Source of the DNA: Falciphora oryzae
Taxonomy: Eukaryota > Ascomycota > Sordariomycetes > Magnaporthales > Magnaporthaceae
Direction: 5' to 3'
Length of the DNA stretch: 64,000 nt
Assembly (NCBI GenBank): GCA_000733355.1
Contig: JNVV01000002.1
Coordinates: 62,001-126,000, forward strand
In this document: positions 56,703 through 64,000 of the stretch, one piece after another
How positions within the stretch are numbered: the stretch's first letter is position 1
Layout: each line of letters starts with the position of its first letter
The notes under the pieces: generated by a model
What the model saw: the letters and a program-made list of their open reading frames with translations, nothing else
The model's database searches: none
Told to the model about the DNA's origin: nothing
Position numbers and translations under genes: made by a program

Positions 56703-57202
56703 TCAGTTCTCGCGCCACCTATGGCCACAAGCCATGCACTATAGAAGAGGGTCAGCAATGGTTCGCCCAAGCCCATCAGCAAAAAGACACCCAACACAAA
56801 ACCCACCTTGAAGAAGCTCGTCATGGGCTCGTCGGCACTGCGGATCTGGACCTGGAAGAAGGCGGCCTCGTCGCCGTCGCAGCCCTCGGCGGGGCACTGG
56901 ACTTTGGCCTTTTGGGCGTTGTCCCATGCTCCGGGACCGCCGAAGACATCCTCGCGCTCCTTGCGCGCAAAGTCCTTGCGGCTGAAGAGCGGCTCCGAGA
57001 TGGCGAACTCGTAGGGGCACGTCCGGCACTCGAGCCGGTTCTTGCCCGTGTCCATGGGCGAGACGGTCAGGACGTTTGCGCAGTTGGGGCAGACTGTTTT
57101 TTGTGCATGTCAGTATTCGGGTTGCCTTAGTTTGGTCTGGCCATTGTGAAATTCTATGGTCTTTGAACTGCGAGGGCAGAGGAAATTCCTACACAGCAGC
57201 AT
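56703..57202 (-). CDS. RPC11: RNA polymerase III subunit RPC11 (C11), TFIIS-like
   Basis: C11 gives RNA polymerase III its RNA-cleavage activity and helps termination and reinitiation on tRNA and 5S genes. Exons are 57202-57193, 57093-56807 and 56738-56703, giving 110 residues, the normal size. Exon 1 is only 10 nt (ATG CTG CTG T); joining it gives MLLFCPNCANVL, the expected start. The N-terminal ribbon uses Cys5, 8, 26, 29. The C-terminal ribbon uses Cys70, 75, 100, 103, with the catalytic acidic pair Asp91-Glu92 in RSADEPMTSFFKC. Exon 3 codes only for CMACGHRWREN and the stop. Without splicing, the second intron reads on as a hydrophobic segment that would look like a false membrane helix. 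Both introns have standard GT..AG ends. Confidence 0.96.
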
Positions 57203-57885
57203 TTTGGGCGTTGGGGTCGAGTTGGGATGAAGAAGGGAGCTCAGAGATAGGTTTCCATCAACCCAAATTAGCAAACCAAACTCGTCCCTTTTCCGTAGCT
57301 CCGCCTAGAATTTTATCCGGCGCGTCGCGAACTTTTCTTTCGGCTGGCGGGTTGCGAGCGGCAATGCGTCACTGGCCGCCGATAAATTCTCTGGGTGCCC
57401 GTGCACGTGCCTCGCCAATCCACAGCTGAGCGGGAGCTGAGGTTTTGGAGCTGTCGTAGCACCACGAACCCCGCCATCCCACCCGCGTCCAAACCCCTGA
57501 CACACCCCTGTTCGTTCGTCGCAAGCCCGTTTGTCACTGCCACATCTATCCTCCATTTTTTGGAAGCAGGACCTCTCAGAGGACGACAAGTTTGACAGTC
57601 CGGCCCGGAGCAGAATAGACGGCCGGCCCCGTGGCTTTTCCTTGGATCGACCAGTTACGAGAAGTCGACAATAAACTCTCCTCTCTCCATCTTCCTCCGC
57701 TTCCGTCCCGTGGGGGAAGACCGCCGATCTTTATTCCCATCATCCCTTGGCTGCCTGGCGACACCCGAACCACATAGTTTCAGCTGAACACCGCCCGCGA
57801 GGCTCCAACGACCGCTACCGCCGGACGTGTTTGCCGTACGCGAGTAGTTCAGGAAAGAATCGAAGCCTGCCCCGCCCTTGCTACC
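57203..57885. promoter_or_regulatory. Bidirectional promoter of RPC11 and the ankyrin gene
   Basis: 683 bp between two divergent start codons. No TATA box is obvious and no coding sequence is seen. Confidence 0.5.
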
Positions 57886-58702
57886 ATGGCGGGGAACAAC
57901 GAAGAACACGAGGTACATATCCCAAGCTCCCATGCACCACGCCCTTACCTGGCGGCTGGCCCGTAATGCTGACCCCATGGACTGCTCGACAGGGCGCGTC
58001 GGTCCAAGAGATCCTGATCGAGGCCTGCAGGAGAAACAACGTCGACCTGCTCACCCAGATCATCGATGAGACGAACGACGACGACGAGATGGCGCGCCTG
58101 CTCAACGACACCAGGACGGTCATGGGCAACCACCTGTACCACGAGGCCGCCTCGCAGGGCAACTGTGAGCAGCCACCTTTTCCTTTTTTTTTTTTCTGCC
58201 GGTCCATAGACAACCAGCTACACAGGTACCAGGCTAACGAAACGGGGCATAACAAACAGACGAAATAATCGACATGCTCCTCGACCAGGACGGCTTCGAG
58301 TGCGACCCCGTCAACCGCATCGAGGGCGACACCCCGCTGCACACGGCCATCCGCTGGATCAACTCGGAGCCGCCCGCGCAGCGCGAGTTCGGCACCGCCC
58401 TCGTCGAGATGATGCTCGAGGCCGGCTCCAGCACGCGCGTGCGCAACAAGGGCGGCCTGACCCCGTTGCAGCTCGTCGACCCGTCCAACGAGGCTTTGAA
58501 AGAGGTCATCAGGAAGCACGAATACGCCACCCTCAACGCCGGCGACTTTGTGGCTGGCGGCGATGGCGGGGCGACGCAGGCGAAGGCGGTGCGGCAGCAA
58601 AAGGAGGAGAGCAGTGATGACGATGCAGAGTTCAGCGGGAGCGACGACGAGGAGCGCGCTGAGTGGGAGCGGAGGAGGAGGGCCAAGGGGAAGAGGGTCT
58701 AG
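57886..58702 (+). CDS. Small ankyrin-repeat protein
   Basis: Exons are 57886-57912, 57993-58164 and 58260-58702, giving 213 residues. After an acidic start (MAGNNEEHE), ankyrin-type helices are visible as VQEILIEACRRNNVDLLTQII, NHLYHEAASQGNYEIIDMLLD, GDTPLHTAIRW (the TPLH signature) and GGLTPLQLV. Splicing of intron 2 restores the repeat core GNYEIIDMLL; the unspliced frame would give GNCEQ. The C-terminus is strongly acidic (SSDDDAEFSGSDDEE) and then basic (RRRRAKGKR). It resembles a short, widely conserved fungal ankyrin protein of unknown role; binding partners cannot be inferred. Introns have CTGAC and CTAAC branch sites. Confidence 0.92.
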
Positions 58703-59418
58703 GCGCGAGGCTGACCTCGCTGCTTTGACCTTTGACCGAGAGTCTTGTTTTCTGGCTTCTTTTGCACTTTTCGACATGGTTGCATGTTTTAAAATCGAGA
58801 TCACACATTGCGTGGCATGGTATTTCTGCTTTCTTTGGTTTCTTGTGATAGTATGGACACGGGGAAGGTTTGAATGTAGAGCGAGAAAGTGTTGTTTACG
58901 GCGCTGAGGAGTGCGGCGTCTTAGACGGCCGGCTATAGTGAGCGTATCCTCGGCATGTAGATCATGAAGCATTGTTATCCGGCCCCGATCTATGAGAGGG
59001 TGATTGTCAAAGCGATTTGGTACTAGATTTACTGTAACTTATTGTAGGGGAGTCGAGTGTCTCACACAGGATAGTGAATAGAGGTTGATCCAGAAGATGG
59101 TATCCGCACAACGCAAAAAAAGGGGGTATCTGCCGCTCACAAGCACGCCAAAAGAATCAAAGGGCTGCAGTATGGTTTCCAGAGCCTTAAACAAAAAAAA
59201 AAAAAAAAAAAAAAAAAAAAACAGATAGGAGACGGCCTAGACAAAAAGGATGTGATCCAGGGGTGGAGTTTGGAGAAGACAGCAGGAAAAGGGGGAAAGA
59301 CACCAAGAAAAGAGATGCGTGTCCAGCACCCAAGCTCTTTCTTAGCCCCCACAGCTCTAGGCTCGTAGGTTCTCAATGAGTCTTCGTCTCACCCCATACA
59401 CCCCATCCAGGAGGTCTC
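58703..59418. other. Convergent intergenic region with a 29-nt poly(A) tract
   Basis: 716 bp between the ankyrin and thaumatin-like gene ends. The A tract (59193-59221) is the longest homopolymer in the window. On the strand of the thaumatin-like gene it reads as poly(T), about 200 nt past the stop codon. Confidence 0.55.
59193..59221. repeat. Poly(A) tract, 29 nt
   Basis: Twenty-nine consecutive A in the convergent 3' region. Confidence 0.9.
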
Positions 59419-60534
59419 CTACCACAACGCAATGAGAAACCCAAGTCCAAGGGTAAACGATACCAAGGTCTTCAAAGACGGATAATCCCCACGGACAGCA
59501 ATCGAAGTGTGGCTCCTGATGTAGTCCTCGCTGGCGACCTCCTGCAGCATCTGGCGGGTAAGGTTGCCGCTGGCGGCCAGGTGCTGCATTTGGTCTCCGA
59601 AAGTGGACAGGATGTTTGTAGAGCGGCCGGCAGGGCAAAAGACGACCTCCCAGCCACCGCCCGACGGTATGATAAAGGTCGAGGTCCGGTCATCGTAGGC
59701 GAAGCTGTAGGCGTCCGGGCAGACGCGCTTCGCGCTCGTCGCGTACAACCCGCCGCGGCACACGCCCGGGTCGTTGTGGGAGCCGCGGCAGCAGTCCTCG
59801 TCCGAGTTCGTTGCGGCGCAGGCGCTCATGCAGGGGTTGAAAAGGGGCCGCTCGATCCCGTCGTCCGGGTAGGGGTAGACGCCGTCGCCGGGCTTCTCGG
59901 GCGGGAACCGCTGCAGGGGCCAGGGGCACCAGCGGCGGACGGCGGCGTTGTCCTGGCGCGGCTCGTAGGGCATGGGGTACGAGTCGTTGGTGTAGGTCTT
60001 TCCTATCCTGACCGGCGGGGCGAGAAGGCCGCTGGTGGCGATGCAGCTGGGGTTGACCAGGTTGGGCGGGATGAAGGTCATGTTCGGAGCCGGGATGTAG
60101 ACGATGCCGACGGGCAGGTTGTAGCCGTCGACGAGGCTGATGTCGTAAAAGGTCTGCTTGCCGCCCACGCCGCCCTGCAGCGTGAACTCGGCCAGCGTGC
60201 TGGGCACCTGGCCGCCGCCGGTGCAGTCACGCACGCCGAAGCAGTCCCCCGTGGCGCAGGCCGTGCCGGGCCCCGCGGCGCTGCCCTTCTCGGGGTCGGC
60301 GGGCCCGGTGCCGTTGGCGTTGAAAGTGCAGTTTGTGCGGCCCCAGATGCGGCCTTGCCAGTCCCAGCTGACGTTAAAGTCGCGCGTCTTGCCGCCGCCG
60401 AGCTCGAAGCCGCCGAGCCCCGGGCCCCGGCCGTGCTGTGTCGCCACGGCCGGCCATACTGTGTCGGGGCAGCTGTTGGTGATCCTGATGGGGACCGCGT
60501 GGCTGTCTTTGAAGAGGTCCGATGTCGACGACAT
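59419..60534 (-). CDS. Thaumatin-like (PR-5 family) protein
   Basis: Thaumatin-like proteins are disulfide-rich beta proteins; some bind or cut beta-glucans. The frame encodes 371 residues. The fold's landmarks are present: an early ITNSCPDTVWPA strand, GFELGGGKTRDFNVSWDWQGRIWGRTNC, a GDCFGVRDCTGG block, YDISLVDGYNLPV, and RVCPDAYSFAYDD near the C-terminus. Fourteen cysteines are visible (classical members have sixteen). A hydrophobic C-terminal segment (LVSFTLGLGFLIALW) could be a GPI signal or tail anchor. Oddly, the readable N-terminus (MSSTSDLFKDSHAVPI) is not a signal peptide, although the family is secreted; an upstream exon coding for one may have been missed, for instance spliced to an AG near the HAVPI codons. 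Domain assignment is secure, the start is not. Confidence 0.85.
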   Translation of the reverse strand: MSSTSDLFKDSHAVPIRITNSCPDTVWPAVATQHGRGPGLGGFELGGGKTRDFNVSWDWQGRIWGRTNCTFNANGTGPADPEKGSAAGPGTACATGDCFGVRDCTGGGQVPSTLAEFTLQGGVGGKQTFYDISLVDGYNLPVGIVYIPAPNMTFIPPNLVNPSCIATSGLLAPPVRIGKTYTNDSYPMPYEPRQDNAAVRRWCPWPLQRFPPEKPGDGVYPYPDDGIERPLFNPCMSACAATNSDEDCCRGSHNDPGVCRGGLYATSAKRVCPDAYSFAYDDRTSTFIIPSGGGWEVVFCPAGRSTNILSTFGDQMQHLAASGNLTRQMLQEVASEDYIRSHTSIAVRGDYPSLKTLVSFTLGLGFLIALW

Positions 60535-61424
60535 TTAGAGGGGGTTCCGCGCAAGGCGGAGAGATGAAAGCTGGAGGGTGCGAGAGGACTCAGGGGTCGG
60601 AGGCGATGCGGCCCAGGGAATCCACGCCAACGAAAACGAATGGGTTCTGATTAGTTGTAGGGGTAACTGTATTTGCTCGAGTTAAAGAGAGGCCATCATG
60701 GGCAAGAGAGCGGCGTCCAGAATCTAAACAACAGGATCGCGGAGCAGTCCAACTCGGCCATCATGACTGGACGGTCTGGCCCCCGCCGGCCCGCGTATCC
60801 CTGCCTCGGAACCAAGACCTGGACTGGCTCCCAGTCATTGGCGGCGCGGGTCTTTCCCGCCCAAACCCTGATTTTCTTCTTACGTGGTTCGCTAGGATGG
60901 CGAAGAGGCTGAGCGGGAAGGAGGTGTGGAAGCCAGCATGCCTGGCCGGGTTGGAGGCCACGATGACGCAGGTCTAGCTGCCAATCGAACGGCTCGCGGC
61001 GTGCCCGCCCTGCCTGTTCCTTCCCTGCATCTGAAACTCGACACCGCCAGCACATTGCACTAACAGACCAGGGTGGCAAACACGCGGTGAATTTGATAGA
61101 GCGCTACTGGATTGGAAAAAAGACGTTGAGCCGCCAAGAACCCTCAGGGAAGGCACGACGGTGACATCACCGCCCTCCCTACCCCACAGCTTGGAGATCA
61201 CCCGCCGCCAAATAGACCCCTGTCAGATCCCCCAACTGCGCCGCTAAGCTCTCGCCTAACCAAGACTCCGTCCAGGATTTCCATCGCTCAAGCTCCTCCT
61301 CGCTGTCGCCACTGTCGTCAAGAAAACCGGGATACAACCTCAAGCTGCATCGCATCATCCCGTACGCGAAATCCAAGGAAAGCAGAAACCCAGGCACCAG
61401 GCCATTGCGAATTGAACCCTCCGT
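60535..61424. other. Intergenic region
   Basis: 890 bp between the thaumatin-like gene start and the NLR gene end. It may hide a short 5' exon of the thaumatin-like gene; I could not identify one with confidence. Confidence 0.4.
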
Positions 61425-64000
61425 CTACCACATCATCCACGGCCGCAGTTTGTCAAACTCATTCTCGCTCAGTGGAGCCCGCTCAAAATCAGGGCGCACA
61501 TCCGCCCTGAGCGCCTCGGCCATCTTGCGACATTGGCGGGCGTCTCTGAGATTGCCGAGCCTCTCGTGGATGGTGTACATCTTGTACAGGACGCGTGCGC
61601 GCTGACCAGTGCCCTCGAGCCCCGGAAGGCCGCGAGCTTCCTTGTCCATTTCGCAGCCGAGTTCCCTGTAGAATCCACCGGCCCGTTAACTTTGTTCTTT
61701 CTTTCTCTTCTTCGTCTCTTGTCGTATGACACTTACAAGGCAGTTGCATGGTTACCGTGTGCAGCCATCAGCCGCATCACGTCGTAGCCCGAGTCGAGAG
61801 TCTTGAGGCAAGGACCCAGAGTCTTGCGCCGGCGAGCCAGCGCCCCTGAGGCAAGCCACATCGCCGCGTCGGCTTGGCCCTGCGCTGCACGGATCCGCGA
61901 CAGTAGCACCGCGTCGCCGTACAGCCACGGGTTGCCGCCGCGAAGGAAGCTGTCGTCGGAAAAGTCGACGAGCTCGGGACTCTGACGCAGCGCCGCCTCG
62001 GCCTCGTCTGGCTTGCCCATCCTCAGCAGCAGGCTGGCCATCTTGCTGTAGGAATCACCCAGGCGGGTGGGCGGAATGTGTTTGGTATAGCAGTGCTCCG
62101 GTAGCACTGGCCGTGGCGGCTGTCGAAGCCGGATCCGGATCGACTCACTGAGCGCCGCGTGCGCCTCGTCTAGCCGTCCCAGCTCCGTCAACGCTCGTCC
62201 AATGTGGCTGTGGCTCAGTGCTATCAGGGGCGCGTCGGGATTCGAGCCCTTGCCCTGAAGCTGCTCTCGGGTCTCGAGACCAAGCCTGAACTGCTCTAGA
62301 GCCTCATGGGGTCTGCCCATGTCTAGGCCCACCAGACCGCAGAGATCAAGGCAGCCGGCGTAAGAAAGCCCCGGAGGGATCTTGCGGAGCTGGTCGCAAG
62401 CTTCCTTGGCCATATCCTGGGCCTCGCTGAGCCTCTCGGTCTCGTAAAGATACCTGAGTCCGGGATCGTTAGCTGGCCCAGAATCTCTGCTGAGTAGTGC
62501 CCCGTTTCCTTAGACTTACCAGCTAGCCCTGAGCAATATCTCCCCTACCAACTGGGGAGTTCCACGGGGCATGGCCATCCCCTTTCTCACGTTATTGAGG
62601 TGCTGGACGTGCCGCAGACACTCGGCAGAGCAGTCCCAGCTCTCAAACCGGTGACCCCAGTCCTTGGTCCATCGCTCAGGAAACGCAGGGCTCATGAGGC
62701 GGGCTGCGAAGGCATAGAAGAACTCCCTGTCTTCTCTCGACTGGTGTCGGATGACCTCCTCCTGGATCACGGAATGCATGTAAATCTTTCGCGATCGCTG
62801 ATCGATGGAGATCATTCCCGCTCTCAGCAGGACTTCCTGCGCATCAGCCAGTCCTATCTCGTCCTTCAAAAAGTCACAACGCATGCCGCTAATGTGTTGA
62901 GCTCCTCGGAGGATAACGTCTTCCTGAATACAGCCGATATCGAAGTAGACCAAGATGTTCAAAAGATCGAGCGCGTCGCCGGACAGGCCTCGGAAGGTCT
63001 CGTCCCACAGGCTGGACAGGCTGTGGTGGTACGAACCGGTGACCCAGGGTTTGGTGCCGTCCATCTCCCTAGCGTTACGCAGATGCATGCCGGGGAAGCA
63101 GCTGAGGGGCAGCCTTCGCTGCTCGAGGTAGACAGCCACGTGGTTTAGCGCGTGCGGGAGGCCACCGAAGCGAAGTGATATCTGTCTGGCCACCTCCCGG
63201 TCATCGGCCGCCGAGTCTGTGGGACTGGGCCCGACCCTTTTGAGCAAAAAGTCGGCGCCGGATTCTGTGTCGAACGCTCGCACACAGAAGGATGCTTGGG
63301 CCATGCTGTCCATATAGCACCCCGTGTGGTCTCGGGTGGTGAGCAGGATTGAACCCCTAGCCTGGGTCGGCCAGACGTCTTTGAGCATCTCGATGTTGTC
63401 GGCACCGTCGAATATGAGGAGCCACGTCTTGTCTGGGAATCGCCGTGGTTTCACCGTTAGTCAATGAGGCGGTTCCTTCAAGGGATCAACCCTCAAGTCG
63501 TCTCACCTGTGCTCTGGAGCCAGTTCTTGACTTTAAAAGCCACCGAGCTCACGTCTTTCCCCTCTCGGCAGAAATCTTTCTCGAGGAGCCCAAGGTGTCT
63601 GGCGATGTCGTCAAAGCTTTTCTCTATGGCCTGGGCATTCTCGGCTCTCGCCCACAGGATCTCCTCATAACTCGAGCGGTGAAGCGAGGTATACCGGAGA
63701 GCGATTTGTGTCTTGCCTACTCCGCCAATGCCATAGAGAACCATCGAGCGCAGGTCAGGGGCTCCCCAGCTCGGCTGCAGGGCCTGCTCGATGGCCTCTA
63801 TGGCACCCACTCGGCCGTGGAATTTGGGACTGACCGTGACTGGCACACAGCTGCGGTGGCGTGTACTCTTGGTCACGCAGGGGCTGGTGATCTCGTTGCG
63901 CGTCTGGCTACTGCGGGCAGCACGCCACTCTGCCTCGGCGGCGGAAAGCAGCCTCTTGCTCCAACGCAGGACGCGATCTCCTTCGACTTGAAAATGGCTC
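61425..64000 (-). CDS. NLR-type protein (NB-ARC plus TPR), 5' partial
   Basis: Fungal NLR-like STAND proteins act in self/non-self recognition and cell death. Four exons are readable: beyond 64000-63507, 63432-62520, 62453-61737 and 61665-61425. The N-terminal effector domain is outside the window. The nucleotide-binding domain shows Walker A GIGGVGKT (near 63710-63730), Walker B TWLLIFDGADN rebuilt across the 63.5-kb intron, the RNBS-B type block GSILLTTRD, and FGGLPHALNHVA in place of the usual GLPLA. A winged-helix-like region follows (ALDLLNILVYFDIG, then KIYMHSVIQEEVI). The C-terminal half has TPR helices (GLSYAGCLDLCGLVGLDMGR, ALSHSHIGRALTELGRLDEA, YSKMASLLLRMGKPDEAEA, VLYKMYTIHERLGNLRDA). 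All three introns (66-74 nt) carry CTAAC or TTAAC branch sites and keep frame. No stop or frameshift is seen, so the gene looks intact over this part. Confidence 0.93.

Noticed and set aside
56600..57055. RPC11 read as a 151-residue protein with a membrane helix
   Set aside because: The hydrophobic tail is the unspliced second intron, which has GTGGGT..TATAG ends and a GCTGACC branch; splicing gives the conserved CMACGHRWREN end.
59509..60567. 352-codon + strand frame opposite the thaumatin-like gene
   Set aside because: The - strand encodes a clear thaumatin-like fold with spaced cysteines; the + strand frame is Val/Gly/Ala/Arg-rich without motifs.

Overview
This window looks like nuclear DNA of a filamentous ascomycete (Pezizomycotina, probably Sordariomycetes; I cannot name the species). 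The reasons are short GT..AG introns (50-232 nt) with CTAAC/CTGAC branch sites close to the acceptor, strong G/C preference at third codon positions (which produces long false ORFs opposite real genes), and families typical of such fungi: a CFEM protein, a Zn2Cys6 regulator, a sedolisin, a thaumatin-like protein and an NB-ARC/TPR (NLR-type) protein.

Layout. 1-18 kb: a partial short-chain dehydrogenase (-), a conserved-looking 826-residue protein of unknown function (-), the ribosome-assembly WD40 protein IPI3 (+), a secreted sedolisin protease (+), a six-exon Zn2Cys6 transcription factor (+) and aspartate-semialdehyde dehydrogenase (+). 18-37.7 kb: a gene desert interrupted only by one two-RRM RNA-binding protein of the Scw1/Whi3 type. 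It has 11.8 kb without a recognisable gene in front and 6 kb behind, rich in homopolymer tracts, microsatellites and G-runs. 37.7-48.3 kb: a Lys-rich/coiled-coil orphan (-), signal peptide peptidase (-) sharing a 433-bp promoter with the cyclophilin PPIL1/Cyp1 (+), a CFEM GPI-type protein (+) and a phosphopantetheinyl transferase (-). 51-61 kb: an unknown membrane protein (-), a single-pass probable mitochondrial protein with TPR-like helices (+), Mediator subunit 31 (+), RNA polymerase III subunit RPC11 (-), a small ankyrin protein (+) and a thaumatin-like protein (-). 61.4-64 kb: the nucleotide-binding and TPR parts of an NLR-type protein, 5' end outside the window.

Most genes are independent housekeeping units; no operon or biosynthetic cluster is visible. 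Exon structures were worked out by hand from reading frame, splice signals and family motifs. Several (IPI3, sedolisin, Zn2Cys6, HOM2, PPTase, RPC11, NLR) join in frame at every boundary and restore known motifs. The most unusual material is non-coding: the deserts flanking the Scw1/Whi3-type gene, a 73-nt A/T-arm hairpin at 34.3 kb, six consecutive G3 runs at 33.9 kb, and a TATA plus pyrimidine-rich promoter-like block at 49.2 kb with no evident gene behind it. No new multi-gene system is apparent.
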